A DNA stretch of 64,000 nt from Sphingomonadales bacterium UBA656 (GTDB lineage: Bacteria > Pseudomonadota > Alphaproteobacteria > Sphingomonadales > Sphingomonadaceae). Location: positions 124,001-188,000 of the forward strand of contig DBOC01000014.1 in the NCBI GenBank assembly GCA_002299895.1, read 5' to 3'. Each line of letters opens with the position of its first letter. The stretch's first letter is position 1. The position numbers and the translations under genes are program-made. Shown here in pieces: positions 28,799 to 39,402 of the stretch. The notes under the pieces were generated by a model. That model saw only the letters and a list, made by a program, of their open reading frames with translations, ran no database searches and was not told where the DNA came from.

Positions 28799-29980
28799 TT
28801 ACGGCAGGCGCATATATTGGACCATAGTGCCTTTCGGCCTTGGCGGAACATTTGGCGGTTGAATGAGCAGCGCATTAGCTTGGGATAAGGTACGCGTTAG
28901 GCCGCTGTCCTGTGCCATGAGCGGGGTGATATGCCTGCCCTCGACCGATGCGCGCATATATTCGGCGCGATCTCCGCCTGCGGGTAAGTCACTCGCGGTC
29001 GCTGCCTCAAACAATATAGGCAAGGGTGATGGGCTGCCCGCCATGTGCCGGATGAGAGGCAATAGGAACAAAAATGCGGTGACAAAGGCAGATGACGGGT
29101 TGCCGGGCAGGCCGAGGACTAACGCGTTTCCAATCTTGCCGGCCATCAAAGGCTTTCCGGGGCGCATCGCAACCTTCCAGAAATCCATTTGCGCGCCGAT
29201 ATTCTGCAACGCGGTGTGCACCAGATCATGATCGCCAACCGATGCGCCACCGGTTGTGACGATGATATCGACTTGCTGGGAGAGCGCGTGCAAGCCGGTC
29301 TCTAGAACCGTCAAATCATCCCCTAAAATGCCTGCGTCCAAAACATCACAGGGTAGGCCAGCGAGCATGGCTTGCAACATAGGGCTGTTGGAGCAGGGGA
29401 TTTGCGCTGGACCAGCGGGCGCACCCACAGCGACCAATTCATCGCCAGTGGCGGCAATCGCAATTCGCGGGAGGCCGCCCACAGCGAGCGTTCCATGCCC
29501 TGCCATTGCAGCCACGGCAATCGCGCCTGCGTCGAGATAGGAACCTGCGGGTAGAACTTGGTCACCTGCCTGAAAATCGCTACCAAGTCGGCGGATATTG
29601 GCGCCGATCTTAAGCGCGCGGTTTTCGGTAACGTGCAAAATGTCGCCATCGCGCGATGCATTTTCTTGAATGAGGACGCTATCCGCGTTCCGTGGCACAT
29701 GCGCGCCCGTAAAAATGCGTACTGCCTCACCACTTTGCAAGGCGCCTGCAAAAGGATGTCCCGCAGCGCTTTCGCCAATCACGCGCCATGGACCAGGAAA
29801 ATCGCCTGCAGCAACCGCATACCCGTCCATGGCAGATAGATCAGCTGCTGGTTGTGTACGTATCGCCGTCAAAGGCGCATGCAAATAATGCCACACGGCT
29901 TGAATCAATTCTCGTTCAACCGGGGGCAAAGGAGAAGCCAAATCCAGCAATCTGGCCTGCGCTTCTGCAACCGAAATCAT
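28799..29980 (-). CDS. moeA: Molybdopterin molybdenumtransferase
   Basis: Inserts molybdate into adenylylated molybdopterin, the last step of molybdenum cofactor synthesis. 393 residues with the N-terminal MoeA linker domain (SAMDGYAV at about 49-56), the MoCF-type catalytic domain ([11 protein letters not shown] near 242-252 and [10 protein letters not shown] near 298-307) and the small C-terminal beta domain. The ATG (29980) overlaps the moaC stop by four bases, so the two are co-translated. lexA begins about 90 bases downstream. Confidence 0.93.
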   Translation of the reverse strand: MISVAEAQARLLDLASPLPPVERELIQAVWHYLHAPLTAIRTQPAADLSAMDGYAVAAGDFPGPWRVIGESAAGHPFAGALQSGEAVRIFTGAHVPRNADSVLIQENASRDGDILHVTENRALKIGANIRRLGSDFQAGDQVLPAGSYLDAGAIAVAAMAGHGTLAVGGLPRIAIAATGDELVAVGAPAGPAQIPCSNSPMLQAMLAGLPCDVLDAGILGDDLTVLETGLHALSQQVDIIVTTGGASVGDHDLVHTALQNIGAQMDFWKVAMRPGKPLMAGKIGNALVLGLPGNPSSAFVTAFLFLLPLIRHMAGSPSPLPILFEAATASDLPAGGDRAEYMRASVEGRHITPLMAQDSGLTRTLSQANALLIQPPNVPPRPKGTMVQYMRLP

Positions 29981-30444
29981 GCCCGATAATCGCCCGATTT
30001 GCCGCCTGTTTTGGACAGCAAGCGAATGTCCGAAATGATCATCGATTTGTCGAGCGCCTTGGCCATGTCATACAAGGTCAGCAAGGTGACGCTGACCGCA
30101 GTCAAGGCCTCCATCTCCACGCCCGTTGGCCCGTTCAATTGGACACGGGTTTCGACACGGATGGACGTGGCTTCATATTCGAAATCTACACTAATTTTAG
30201 ACAGCATGAGGGGGTGGCACAAAGGAATAAGATCGCTCGTCTTCTTGGCCGCCAATATGCCCGCGATGCGCGCCGTGCCCAACACATCGCCTTTTTTCAT
30301 ATTACCGGCGCGTATCGCCGCCAGTGCTTCGGCCGACATGGATATCCGGCCTTCGGCAACCGCCTCCCGCGCGGTGTCTGCCTTCGCCGAGACATCGACC
30401 ATATGCGCGCCGCCATCGGCGTTGAGATGCGTGAGATCAGCCAT
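29977..30444 (-). CDS. moaC: Cyclic pyranopterin monophosphate synthase
   Basis: Converts the MoaA product into cyclic pyranopterin monophosphate in molybdenum cofactor synthesis. 155 residues, typical. Signature blocks: [20 protein letters not shown] near 17-36, [13 protein letters not shown] near 74-86 (active-site CHP), and [20 protein letters not shown] near 112-131. The start at 30444 overlaps the end of trpC by eight bases; the stop overlaps moeA. Confidence 0.95.
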   Translation of the reverse strand: MADLTHLNADGGAHMVDVSAKADTAREAVAEGRISMSAEALAAIRAGNMKKGDVLGTARIAGILAAKKTSDLIPLCHPLMLSKISVDFEYEATSIRVETRVQLNGPTGVEMEALTAVSVTLLTLYDMAKALDKSMIISDIRLLSKTGGKSGDYRA

Positions 30445-31219
30445 GCCCCGTTAAAAGCCTTTTTGTTGCGGATTGAACATCATCCTGCCGCATCAGGCTC
30501 TCCCCGACAAGGAAAGTGTTAACGCCGGACTCTGCCATGCGCAGACAATCGGTATGCGTCGATATCCCGCTTTCGCATACGAGCAAAATGTCATCCGGCA
30601 CCAATTTAGCCAAACGCTCCGTGGTGGCCAAATTCACCTCAAACGTTTTCAAATTGCGGTTATTCACGCCAACAAGTTTGGATTTCAGATGTTTGAGCGC
30701 ACGTTCCAGCTCAACCTCGTCATGGACCTCGACCAGCACATCGAGCCCTTCTTGCCGCGCGGCGTCCTCTATCTCGACCATCATTACATCGTCCAGTGCC
30801 GCTACAATGATCAATATCGCATCAGCACCCATGGCGCGCGCTTCCGAACATTGCCATGGGTCGACCATGAAATCCTTGCGGATCACGGGCAGGTCACACG
30901 CCGCGCGCGCCGAAATCAAATAATCCTCATGCCCCTGAAAATAAGGTGCATCGGTCAACACGGACAGACAGGCGGCGCCGCCGGCCTGATAGGCGGCTGC
31001 GTGCGCAGAAGGATTAAAATCGGCGCGGATAAGGCCTTTGGAGGGACTGGCTTTCTTAATTTCTGCAATGAGCGCAATGCCGCTCTCGCTTTTAATGCGA
31101 AGCGCCGCCTCAAATCCGCGCGGGCCAGATGGCGTTGGCCAATGCGCCAGACCTTGCGGTTTGCGTTCCGATACTTCGATGCGTTTGGTCGCGCAGATTT
31201 CTGCAAGCTTGTCGGTCAT
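30437..31219 (-). CDS. trpC: Indole-3-glycerol-phosphate synthase
   Basis: TIM-barrel enzyme of tryptophan synthesis that closes the indole ring of CdRP. 260 residues from ATG 31219 ([16 protein letters not shown]). Motifs: [15 protein letters not shown] near 54-68 (catalytic Lys), [28 protein letters not shown] near 110-122, [13 protein letters not shown] near 180-192 and ICESGI-like VCESGIST near 213. Not fused to TrpF. The ATG is set by its one-base overlap with the trpD stop; a start at 31237 would lie inside trpD. Confidence 0.94.
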   Translation of the reverse strand: MTDKLAEICATKRIEVSERKPQGLAHWPTPSGPRGFEAALRIKSESGIALIAEIKKASPSKGLIRADFNPSAHAAAYQAGGAACLSVLTDAPYFQGHEDYLISARAACDLPVIRKDFMVDPWQCSEARAMGADAILIIVAALDDVMMVEIEDAARQEGLDVLVEVHDEVELERALKHLKSKLVGVNNRNLKTFEVNLATTERLAKLVPDDILLVCESGISTHTDCLRMAESGVNTFLVGESLMRQDDVQSATKRLLTGHG

Positions 31220-32214
31220 CAATAGGCCACCCAACAATTCAGCAGCGCATTGGCAAGACCCTTATCGATGGCCTCCGCTGCCTCTTCCACGCCCTCAGGC
31301 ATATTTTCAACGACACCTGCCACCATCAACGCCTCTGCTGCATTGAACAAAACAGCATCCCGATAAGCACCATGCTCACCCTGAAGCAGCTTGCGCAATG
31401 CAAGCGCGTTATGCTGCGCATCACCGCCACGAATGGCTTCAACAGGGTAAGAGGGAAGGCCTGCATCCGCCGCCGTCGTACGGTGGTAACGAACGCCGCT
31501 GGGTACAACGACCGCCACTGCATTGCCGCCAGCGAGGCTCAATTCATCCAAGCCTTCGTCGCCCGAAATGACCCGCGCATGTTCGGTGCCCAAATGATGC
31601 AACGCCTCTGCATAAACAGGAACATAAGCAGGGTTCGCAATGCCGATAAGCTGCCGCTTAACTCGTGCCGGGTTGGCCAGCGGCCCCATCAGATTGAAAA
31701 TGGTACGTTGGCCAATGCGTAGGCGAATGGGCTGAATACGCTTCATCGCGGGATGGTGATTGGCCGCGAACAGAAAGCAGATGCCCAAATCTTTGAGCGT
31801 TTCTTGCGCCATCTGACCCGCGCGTTCCATGTTCAGGCCAAGTGCCTCCAACGTGTCCGCTGCGCCTGCTTTGGACGAAGCGGCGCGGTTGCCATGCTTG
31901 GCGACAGGCACGTCGCAAGCCGCAACAACCAAAGACACGGCGGTGGAGACATTTAACGTATGATGGCCATCACCACCCGTGCCACAAACATCTATTGCAC
32001 CCTCTGGCGCGTCTATGGGGATTAAACGGTCGCGCATCGCCTGCGCCGCAGCCGCAATTTCTACCATCGTTTCGCCGCGCGCGGTGAGCGCAATTAGAAA
32101 AGCCTCAATTTCTTCCTCTGACGCGCGGGCATCTAATATGTCGGCAAAAGCCTGTGCTGCCTCGTCATGGTCGAACAAAGCTTGGGGGTCGGGTAGCCTG
32201 CCAAAACGGGTCAC
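31219..32214 (-). CDS. trpD: Anthranilate phosphoribosyltransferase
   Basis: Transfers phosphoribose from PRPP to anthranilate. 331 residues with the conserved [18 protein letters not shown] near 77-94 (PRPP binding), [20 protein letters not shown] near 107-126 and GPLANPA near 160. Its ATG overlaps the trpG stop by four bases, and its end overlaps trpC by one base, making a tight trpGDC unit. Confidence 0.95.
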   Translation of the reverse strand: MTRFGRLPDPQALFDHDEAAQAFADILDARASEEEIEAFLIALTARGETMVEIAAAAQAMRDRLIPIDAPEGAIDVCGTGGDGHHTLNVSTAVSLVVAACDVPVAKHGNRAASSKAGAADTLEALGLNMERAGQMAQETLKDLGICFLFAANHHPAMKRIQPIRLRIGQRTIFNLMGPLANPARVKRQLIGIANPAYVPVYAEALHHLGTEHARVISGDEGLDELSLAGGNAVAVVVPSGVRYHRTTAADAGLPSYPVEAIRGGDAQHNALALRKLLQGEHGAYRDAVLFNAAEALMVAGVVENMPEGVEEAAEAIDKGLANALLNCWVAY

Positions 32215-32795
32215 GCGCGATCTCTTACTTTTATTCCCGCAATATGCATGAAGTTAGCCAACATGGCGTGCCCATGTTCAGTGGCAATACTTTCAGGATG
32301 AAACTGCACACTGTGAATCGGCAATGTTGCGTGACGGAAACCCATGACATGGCCGTCATCGCTGGTGGCGTTTACAACCAAACTTGAGGGGACGTTTTCT
32401 ACAATTAAGGAATGGTAGCGCGTCGCTTGAAACGGGGAGGGTAAACCTTTGAACAGGCCGCTATTATCATGCGTAACTGGCGAGGTTTTTCCATGCATAA
32501 GGCCACCACGGGCGACTGTGCCGCCAAAATGCTGCCCAATGGTCTGGTGGCCTAGGCAGACGCCGAGCAATGGCTTGCCTGCTTCGGCACAAGCGGCAAC
32601 GAGATCAAGGCTCACACCCGCTTCATTTGGTGTTTTTGGTCCAGGAGAAATCAGGAACGCTTGCGCACCCGATGACAAAGCTTGCCCTGCGGAAATATCG
32701 TCATTGCGGACAACTTCTACCTCAGCGCCAAGCTCCATCAGATAATGGACAAGGTTCCAAGTAAAGCTGTCATAATTGTCGATGACTAAGATCAT
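32211..32795 (-). CDS. trpG: Anthranilate synthase glutamine amidotransferase component
   Basis: Class I glutamine amidotransferase (194 residues) that supplies ammonia to TrpE. The catalytic triad is visible: Cys in [17 protein letters not shown] near 75-91, and His/Glu in [13 protein letters not shown] near 168-180; the N-terminal [14 protein letters not shown] is the family start. It could in principle also serve PabB (aminodeoxychorismate synthase), as some bacteria share this subunit. It lies 41 bases after trpE and overlaps trpD. Confidence 0.94.
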   Translation of the reverse strand: MILVIDNYDSFTWNLVHYLMELGAEVEVVRNDDISAGQALSSGAQAFLISPGPKTPNEAGVSLDLVAACAEAGKPLLGVCLGHQTIGQHFGGTVARGGLMHGKTSPVTHDNSGLFKGLPSPFQATRYHSLIVENVPSSLVVNATSDDGHVMGFRHATLPIHSVQFHPESIATEHGHAMLANFMHIAGIKVRDRA

Positions 32796-32836
32796 GCGGC
32801 GTCCCTAGCGACTTTGCCGCGTGGGTGGAAGAGGCA

Positions 32837-34312
32837 CTATTGACCGAATTTTGCTTCACCCGCCACACGAATGGCTTCGCGCGCCGCCGCAATGAGTGCG
32901 CCGGCTTTGGCCTCACATTCACGTTGTTCATATTCGGGATTGCTGTCTGCAACGATACCAGCGCCGGCCTGCACATGCATTACCCCGTCTTTCACCACCG
33001 CAGTGCGCAAAACGATGCAGCTGTCCATGTCGCCATTGGGTGAGAAATAGCCAACACCGCCGGCATAAGCCCCGCGTGTTTCAGGTTCCAGCTCCGCTAT
33101 GATTTCGCATGCCCGAACCTTAGGTGCGCCGGAAACTGTGCCAGCGGGAAAGCCAGCAAACAAGGCATCAATTGCATCTTTATCATCGGCCAATTCGCCG
33201 ACTACATTGGACACAATGTGCATCACATGGCTGTAAAATTCGACCATATAGCTGTCTGTAACCGTAACGCTGCCACCCTTGGTCACGCGGCCCACATCGT
33301 TGCGGCCCAAATCGAGCAGCATGAGATGCTCGGCGCGCTCTTTGGGGTCGGCCAGCAGGGACGCCTTATTTTCCGCATCTTCAATACTGCTTTTACCGCG
33401 CGGCCGCGTTCCCGCAATTGGCCGGATTGTCACTTCGCCTCCACGCGCACGCACCAATATTTCTGGGCTTGAGCCGATAAGCGCAAATCCGGGAAGGTCG
33501 ATGAAATACAGAAATGGGGAAGGGTTTATCCGCCGTAATGCACGGTACAGATGTACTGGGGGTAAATCAAAGGGTGCGGTGAACCGCTGCGCCAGCACGA
33601 CTTGGAAAATGTCGCCCGCTTGTATGTAATCCTTGGCTGCAGCGACCATGCCTGCATAGCGTCCGGCGGGAAGGACTGGCTGCAGATTCAGCTCTTGTCC
33701 ATCAATCTGCGCCGTTGGCTCTACCTGGCCGACATGTCCGTCATCGAGCAACCGTTCCACCTCATCCAAGCGTTCATGGGCCAACGCAACTGCACGGGTA
33801 TCTTCCATGCCCGTCCAAACGGGTGCCACAAGGAACATCTCATCCTTCAATCGGTCGAATAGCAATATAACCGTTGGCCGCACAAACAGCATGTCGGGCA
33901 ATTTCAAAACCGACTGCGGTGCTCGGGGAAGCTTCTCAACCAAACCAATAGTTTCATAACCGAAATAGCCAACCAAGCAGGCTAGGGCAGGTGGCAGTTC
34001 TTCGGGAACATCCATCCTGCATTCCGCCGCCAAAGCACGTAATGCATCGAGTGATGGCAGCGGGGAGGGAACAAAGGCCCCGCGATCTGTCATCCATTTG
34101 TTGTTGATTTCGGCCTTGTCGCCAGCGGCGCGGAAGACGAGGTCGGGCGCTATACCAATAAGGCTGTGGCGACCGCGTGTTTCGCCGCCCTCGACCGATT
34201 CCAAAATGAAATCGCCGCGTTCTGCCTCGAACAATTTTAGCGCAGCCGACACCGGAGTTTCGGTGTCAGCGATGCGCTTTCGCCAAATGAGCTGCGGCTT
34301 AGTTGCCGTCAC
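32837..34312 (-). CDS. trpE: Anthranilate synthase component I
   Basis: Chorismate-binding enzyme of 491 residues that forms anthranilate with TrpG. Key segments: LESVEGGETRGRHSLIG near 36-52 (tryptophan feedback region of the N-terminal domain), FQVVLAQRF near 236, PSPFLYFIDLPGFALIGSSP near 262-281, IRPIAGTRPRG near 293-303, and MLLDLGRNDVGRV near 328-340. It is separate from trpG rather than fused as in rhizobia. Its ATG lies 14 bases inside the end of the PpiD-like gene. I saw no leader-peptide attenuator before it, which fits its position inside an operon. Confidence 0.94.
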   Translation of the reverse strand: MTATKPQLIWRKRIADTETPVSAALKLFEAERGDFILESVEGGETRGRHSLIGIAPDLVFRAAGDKAEINNKWMTDRGAFVPSPLPSLDALRALAAECRMDVPEELPPALACLVGYFGYETIGLVEKLPRAPQSVLKLPDMLFVRPTVILLFDRLKDEMFLVAPVWTGMEDTRAVALAHERLDEVERLLDDGHVGQVEPTAQIDGQELNLQPVLPAGRYAGMVAAAKDYIQAGDIFQVVLAQRFTAPFDLPPVHLYRALRRINPSPFLYFIDLPGFALIGSSPEILVRARGGEVTIRPIAGTRPRGKSSIEDAENKASLLADPKERAEHLMLLDLGRNDVGRVTKGGSVTVTDSYMVEFYSHVMHIVSNVVGELADDKDAIDALFAGFPAGTVSGAPKVRACEIIAELEPETRGAYAGGVGYFSPNGDMDSCIVLRTAVVKDGVMHVQAGAGIVADSNPEYEQRECEAKAGALIAAAREAIRVAGEAKFGQ

Positions 34313-36239
34313 GATTTGTCAGGCGAGTGCGGAGTTCTTCAATCCCGCCTTCATTCTTTTCAATACCAGCGTTTTTACCGGCAGATACGATCATCTGTGC
34401 GGCATATTCCTGCTGCAAGATGCCAGTCAGTTCCTGTTTGCGTGCCATCAGCATAGGCGCGTTACCGCCCGCATCACCCTTTATAACGTCGGTAAGATGC
34501 ACCACATACCAACCGCGATCCCCACTCGCCGATAGAATTTTTGCCGTGCCCTTTTTCATGGCAAACATCATCGACAACGGTGGTGGAGCAGGTTTACCCG
34601 CACTTGAGATATCCGCGCGGGTCCCGTTAAGGCGTTCAAACTGTGCGCCCTTGATACCGGCAGCGGCAAGCGCGGCTTGTAAGGGCTGCCCCGCATCTAC
34701 GGCTTTGCGCAAGGCATCCGCAGCGGCCCGTGCCGACTTTGCGCCTTCCGACAAAGCCCATTGTTGTTGCACAATGCTACGTACGTCATCCAAAGGCGGT
34801 GGCGCTGCTTCTTCGAAATCCGCAACTGCAATCATGGCGAATTTCTCACCAGGCACCAACTCAATCAATTGCGCCTCGCCGCTGGTTTCCATTTGGAACG
34901 CCGCTGGCAACATCGCCTCCATTTCTGGGATGGGCTTATAATTTGGGTTGCTGATGTCCTGTCCGGTCGCAAGCAATTTAGGCGAAGTGTTAACCTTTAA
35001 ACCATTTTGTTTCGCTACATCGGAGATGGTCGCACCATCCGCGAACGCATCTTCAATCTCGGCGGTCATTTCGGTCAGCATTTCCTCGCTGCGCGTTTTG
35101 AGCAATGTTTTCTCAATGTCGGCGCGCGCGGCTGCCAGCGACTTTGCCGCAACATTATTGATGGCGTCGACACGGGCCACCGTCCAACCAAGCTTGCCAC
35201 GAGCTGGTTTTGCAACGCTGCCTTGCGCCGCGGCGAATACCGCATTGGCGACTGCTGGCGTCGTTGAACTCGTTAAGCTGTCTTTGGTAACATTTGCCGA
35301 TGTCGTTACCGATAGACCCAGTTCACCAGCCACCGCCGATAGCGATTTACCCGCGTTTACCTGTGCAACGACAGATTTTGCCGCGGCCTCCGTTGGCACG
35401 ATCATTTGGCTGATATTACGCGTTTGCGAGGCGGCAAACTGCGCGGCATTTGCTTTATAATAAGCGGCAATGTCCGCTTCGGTAGGCTTGGCACGTTGTG
35501 TTATTATGTCGCGACCAAAAATAGCATAGCTGATAGCGCGCTTTTCGGGGATGGTGAACTTTACGGCATTGGCGCCGTAAAACTTCGCTAAAACAGCCTC
35601 GTTTGGCGCGCGCGTTGGCAAAAATGCTGTTGCTGGAATGGACGCAATCTGTCCAGTGCGCTGCTCCAGCATTAACGAGGCATAAGGCAACACCATACCG
35701 TCAGGCGCAGCTGGTCCGCTAGCGGCTGCGGGCAAAATCTGCTGTGCGAATAAATTTTGAGTTATATCGTCGCGAATGGCTTTTTCGCTAACGCCTATTT
35801 GCTGGGCAAAGGCGCGAAACGCTTCAGCGCTGAACTTGCCATCTAGCCCCATGGCTCCTGGGATTTTGCGTATTTCAGAATCTACCAGGCGCTTACTCAC
35901 CGCCATGCCATATTCTTCACCAAAAACCGTGATGGCATAGCGGTTGATTAATTGTTCCAAAGTGGAATCCAGACCACCACCATCGACAAATTGGCTCATA
36001 TCAAGCGTTGGCGTGTTCTGACGCTCTGCCCGCAATTGATTTTCAAGCGCGTCATTCAACTCACTCAAAGTGATATTCTTGTCGCCTACTCGGGCAACGT
36101 TACCGCCACTTAATGCGCCAAAATTGCCAGAACCACTGACGTCCCCAAGCGCAAAGGCAATGGCGATCAATCCAACAAATATGAGCGCGAAAAGCGCGCC
36201 GAACTTTGAATTAATGAGCGAACGGATGGAGCTAATCAT
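34299..36239 (-). CDS. PpiD-like periplasmic peptidyl-prolyl isomerase/chaperone
   Basis: A 646-residue protein anchored by one N-terminal TM helix (about 13-33), with the rest in the periplasm. The SurA/PpiD-type N-terminal chaperone domain (about 36-175, VARVGDKNITLSELNDALEN) is followed by a parvulin-like domain (about 260-370, TRNISQMIVPTEAAAKSV), a second degenerate parvulin stretch and a C-terminal helix. Expected role: folding of newly exported outer-membrane and periplasmic proteins at the Sec translocon. First gene of the minus-strand ppiD-trpEGDC-moaC-moeA group and divergent from tpiA. Isomerase activity cannot be judged from sequence; PpiD itself is largely inactive. Confidence 0.82.
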   Translation of the reverse strand: MISSIRSLINSKFGALFALIFVGLIAIAFALGDVSGSGNFGALSGGNVARVGDKNITLSELNDALENQLRAERQNTPTLDMSQFVDGGGLDSTLEQLINRYAITVFGEEYGMAVSKRLVDSEIRKIPGAMGLDGKFSAEAFRAFAQQIGVSEKAIRDDITQNLFAQQILPAAASGPAAPDGMVLPYASLMLEQRTGQIASIPATAFLPTRAPNEAVLAKFYGANAVKFTIPEKRAISYAIFGRDIITQRAKPTEADIAAYYKANAAQFAASQTRNISQMIVPTEAAAKSVVAQVNAGKSLSAVAGELGLSVTTSANVTKDSLTSSTTPAVANAVFAAAQGSVAKPARGKLGWTVARVDAINNVAAKSLAAARADIEKTLLKTRSEEMLTEMTAEIEDAFADGATISDVAKQNGLKVNTSPKLLATGQDISNPNYKPIPEMEAMLPAAFQMETSGEAQLIELVPGEKFAMIAVADFEEAAPPPLDDVRSIVQQQWALSEGAKSARAAADALRKAVDAGQPLQAALAAAGIKGAQFERLNGTRADISSAGKPAPPPLSMMFAMKKGTAKILSASGDRGWYVVHLTDVIKGDAGGNAPMLMARKQELTGILQQEYAAQMIVSAGKNAGIEKNEGGIEELRTRLTNRDGN

Positions 36240-36392
36240 GAACTGTTATTTCCTGCGTATACGGCACTAAACGCCTTCTGCGTGCCGCTTTAGGCGGCAA
36301 GGCGCTGGCAATCAAGGGATAGACTTGCCCAAAGGGCGGAAAGCATGGATAGCCCAAATAGATTCGTACCGCAGCAATATCAGGGGTGTCAG
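36240..36392. other. Divergent ppiD-like/tpiA intergenic region with a small hairpin
   Basis: The 153 bases hold two divergent promoters. TGCCGC (36283-36288) and GCGGCA (36294-36299) form a perfect 6-bp stem with a TTTAG loop. The sequence before tpiA includes AGGGG nine bases before its ATG. Confidence 0.35.
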
Positions 36393-37139
36393 ATGCGTAA
36401 ATTCATTGTCGGCAATTGGAAAATGAACGGCACGTCCAGTGATCTGGACGAAATAGCCGCAATTTCTGTTGTGGCGCAGCATCATATTACTGTGGATTCG
36501 GCTTTATGTGTTCCGGCCACGCTGATCGAACGCGCCGTAAAAGCCGTTGGCGCGTTTCCGATCGGCGGCCAAGATTGCCACATGCAGAAATCCGGCGCGC
36601 ATACAGGCTGCGTGTCTGGCGACATGTTATCCGATGCAGGCGCAGTACTGACCATCATTGGGCATAGTGAACGACGCGCAGCGCAACAGGAACAGGACAG
36701 CGATATCCGTGCCAAGGCCGAAGCGGCGCAGGCCGCGGGTTTAAACGCCATTGTTTGCGTCGGCGAAACGCTTGAAGAACGAGAGGCTGGCAAGGCGTTG
36801 GACATCGTACTTGCCCAAGTTGCGCATTCCTTGCCGGACTCCGCAGCAGGCGGGTGGCTCAGCGTTGCTTACGAACCGGTATGGGCGATCGGGACGGGCC
36901 GTGTTGCGGAACCTGCCGATGTCGCAGAAATGCACGCCGCCATCCGTACAGCCCTGGTTGGGCGATTTGGCGCAGAGGGCTCCAACATCCGTATTCTATA
37001 CGGCGGCTCGATGAACGGCGACAATGCTGCCGTCTTACTGGCGGTGCCAAATGTTGACGGTGGATTGATTGGCGGCGCAAGCCTGACGGCAGCTAAATTC
37101 CAACCGATATTGGGCGCAGCGCAGGCCATCGGCGAATAG
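36393..37139 (+). CDS. tpiA: Triose-phosphate isomerase
   Basis: Interconverts dihydroxyacetone phosphate and glyceraldehyde 3-phosphate. 248 residues from ATG 36393 (MRKFIVGNWKMNGT), which contains the N-terminal Asn/Lys catalytic motif; an upstream ATG at 36345 would add 16 residues absent from the family. The electrophilic His is in IIGHSERR near 90-97, the catalytic Glu in AYEPVWAIGTG near 161-171, and GGSMNGDNA near 206-214 binds phosphate. Two bases after the stop lies the extended secG frame. Confidence 0.95.
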   Translation: MRKFIVGNWKMNGTSSDLDEIAAISVVAQHHITVDSALCVPATLIERAVKAVGAFPIGGQDCHMQKSGAHTGCVSGDMLSDAGAVLTIIGHSERRAAQQEQDSDIRAKAEAAQAAGLNAIVCVGETLEEREAGKALDIVLAQVAHSLPDSAAGGWLSVAYEPVWAIGTGRVAEPADVAEMHAAIRTALVGRFGAEGSNIRILYGGSMNGDNAAVLLAVPNVDGGLIGGASLTAAKFQPILGAAQAIGE

Positions 37140-37219
37140 CATTGAAGAATTGTTATACGCTCGCTATGTGGGCGGGGGTAATCATTGGCGCTTTGCCTTT
37201 CAAATTCGGATTTTCTGTC

Positions 37220-37585
37220 ATGGGTATCTTTCATTTTCTCATCGTGGTTCAGGCCATTATCGCGGCATCGCTCGTTGGCGTCATTTTGATGCAACGTTCC
37301 GAAGGCGGCGGCTTGGGCATGGGGGGAAGCCCATCGGGCCTCATGTCCGCCCGCGGCGCAGCAGACTTTTTGACGCGTACCACGACCATTTTGGCGACCG
37401 CGTTTATCATTTTATCGATATCACTGGCTTTTGTTGCCGCGAAAAAGGGTGGTAGCGCTGAAATCGATAATAGCTTGCAACGCACCGAGGTGCCCGCAGC
37501 GCCGACAGCGCCCGTGACGAATGCACCAGCGACTGCAACGCCAACAGTGCCTGTGCCTGCAACCGAAGTGCCGCTCGACAAATAA
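37220..37585 (+). CDS. secG: Preprotein translocase subunit SecG
   Basis: Small subunit of SecYEG (121 residues) that assists protein export. Two TM helices (about 2-22 and 51-72) flank the conserved cytoplasmic loop LMQRSEGGGLGMGGSPSGLM and RGAADFLTRTT. A Pro/Ala/Thr-rich tail of about 45 residues follows, common in alphaproteobacterial SecG. ATG 37220 (MGIFHFLIVVQ) gives the usual N-terminus; an in-frame TTG at 37142 would add 26 residues. Position between tpiA and pyrG is the standard order. Confidence 0.92.
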   Translation: MGIFHFLIVVQAIIAASLVGVILMQRSEGGGLGMGGSPSGLMSARGAADFLTRTTTILATAFIILSISLAFVAAKKGGSAEIDNSLQRTEVPAAPTAPVTNAPATATPTVPVPATEVPLDK

Positions 37586-37683
37586 CCTTCGGGTCGGAAA
37601 ACCCGTTTTACACAAGTTAATTTTCATCGGGCGGATTCGCGCGCTTGTGTTTTGGTGAAAAGATAGCTTAAGCCTTTTCTCCC

Positions 37684-39318
37684 ATGGCACGGTTCATTTT
37701 TATCACCGGTGGCGTGGTCTCCTCGCTTGGCAAAGGTCTTATGGCGGCATCGCTTGCTGCCCTTTTGCAAGCGCGCGGCTATCGCGTCCGCATCCGGAAG
37801 TTCGACCCTTATCTGAACGTCGATCCAGGCACGATGTCGCCGTATCAACATGGCGAAGTTTATGTGACCGATGACGGCGCGGAAACCGACCTCGATCTTG
37901 GCCATTATGAACGTTTTACCGGCGTTTCTGCGCGTCAGTCAGACAATATTACGTCGGGCCGAATTTATCAGACGATTATCCAAAAAGAACGTCGGGGGGA
38001 TTATCTCGGCGCAACAGTGCAGGTCATTCCGCATGTTACCGACGCGATTAAAGAATTTGCTAAAGCAGATACGCAGGATTTGGATTTCGTTCTTTGCGAA
38101 ATCGGCGGCACGGTAGGCGATATCGAATCGCTGCCGTTTATTGAGGCCATTCGCCAGTTGCGCAATGAACTTGGCCGTGAACGGACCTTGTCCGTTCATG
38201 TAACCTTGGTGCCCTATATTGCGGCGGCAGGTGAGTTGAAAACGAAACCAACCCAGCACAGCGTGCGCGAATTGACATCCTTGGGTATTCAACCTGATGT
38301 TCTATTGTGCCGTTGCGAACATCCGCTGCCGGAAACAGAGCGCGCGAAAATCGCAGCATTTTGTAACGTGCGTAAAGAGGCAGTCATTCCTGCGTTGGAT
38401 GCAAAGAGCATTTATGCTGTGCCCCTGCAATATCATGCCGAAGGGCTTGATAACGAAGTCTTGCGAGCATTTGGTCTTGAATCGGGTGGCGAGCCTGATC
38501 TTGGCCGTTGGGATGATATTATCGACCGGCAGTCAAACCCTGAGGGCGAGGTTACGATTGGCGTTGTCGGCAAATATGTCGGTCTTGCCGATGCATATAA
38601 GTCCCTCAATGAAGCTTTAACGCATGGCGGCTTGTCAAACCGTGTGAAGGTTAACATCAAATGGATTGATGCGGAATTGTTCGAGCAGTCCGAAGATGAC
38701 ATTGCCACCGCGTTGGAACCCATGAATGCTATTTTGGTCCCAGGCGGGTTTGGGGAGCGCGGCTCCGAAGGTAAGATTGCTGCGGTCAAATTCGCGCGTG
38801 AACGTCAGGTACCCTTTTTCGGCATCTGCTTGGGCATGCAAATGGCCTGTATTGAGGGTGCACGGAATACTGCTGGGTTATCAGACGCATCCAGCACCGA
38901 ATTTGGCCCTACAGACGAACCTGTCGTTGGCATCATCACCGAGTGGATGAGCCAGGAGGGGCTTCAAAAGCGTGAAACGGGCGGTGACATGGGGGGCACG
39001 ATGCGCCTTGGTGCTTATGATGCTGTGCTTGCCGGCAACAGCCATGTGGCGTCGATTTACGGCACGCAGGACATATCTGAGCGGCATCGCCATCGTTATG
39101 AGGTCAATGTCCATTATAAATATGCGTTGGAGCAGGGTGGTCTGGTGTTTAGCGGCATGTCGCCCGACGGGGAGCTGCCCGAGATAGTCGAACGTCCCGA
39201 CCATCCATGGTTTATCGGTGTTCAGTTCCACCCAGAGTTGAAATCACGGCCATTTGCGCCGCACCCCTTGTTCGCGAGCTTCGTGAAAGCTGCAATGGAA
39301 CAGAGCCGCTTGGTATAA
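37684..39318 (+). CDS. pyrG: CTP synthase
   Basis: Converts UTP to CTP with ATP and glutamine (544 residues). The synthase domain begins [20 protein letters not shown] with the P-loop, then [15 protein letters not shown] and [20 protein letters not shown]. The class I amidotransferase domain has the catalytic Cys in [10 protein letters not shown] near 378-387 and the His-Glu pair in [11 protein letters not shown] near 515-525. Full length, no anomalies. Confidence 0.96.
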   Translation: MARFIFITGGVVSSLGKGLMAASLAALLQARGYRVRIRKFDPYLNVDPGTMSPYQHGEVYVTDDGAETDLDLGHYERFTGVSARQSDNITSGRIYQTIIQKERRGDYLGATVQVIPHVTDAIKEFAKADTQDLDFVLCEIGGTVGDIESLPFIEAIRQLRNELGRERTLSVHVTLVPYIAAAGELKTKPTQHSVRELTSLGIQPDVLLCRCEHPLPETERAKIAAFCNVRKEAVIPALDAKSIYAVPLQYHAEGLDNEVLRAFGLESGGEPDLGRWDDIIDRQSNPEGEVTIGVVGKYVGLADAYKSLNEALTHGGLSNRVKVNIKWIDAELFEQSEDDIATALEPMNAILVPGGFGERGSEGKIAAVKFARERQVPFFGICLGMQMACIEGARNTAGLSDASSTEFGPTDEPVVGIITEWMSQEGLQKRETGGDMGGTMRLGAYDAVLAGNSHVASIYGTQDISERHRHRYEVNVHYKYALEQGGLVFSGMSPDGELPEIVERPDHPWFIGVQFHPELKSRPFAPHPLFASFVKAAMEQSRLV

Positions 39319-39361
39319 GGCGCGCGCTGCCGGCTTTGCTCTAGGCTTATGCAGAAAGTGA

Positions 39362-39391
39362 AGGGGCGGCACGTCTGTATCGTCCGCCCCT
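39362..39391. terminator. Hairpin between convergent pyrG and hsp20, probable shared terminator
   Basis: AGGGGCGG (39362-39369) pairs with CCGCCCCT (39384-39391), continued inside by ACG/CGT after a bulged C, leaving a 7-base loop. It is GC-rich, lies 43 bases after the pyrG stop and 11 bases after the hsp20 stop. Tracts after it on either strand are only moderately T-rich. Confidence 0.55.
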
Positions 39392-39402
39392 AATCTTATG
39401 GC

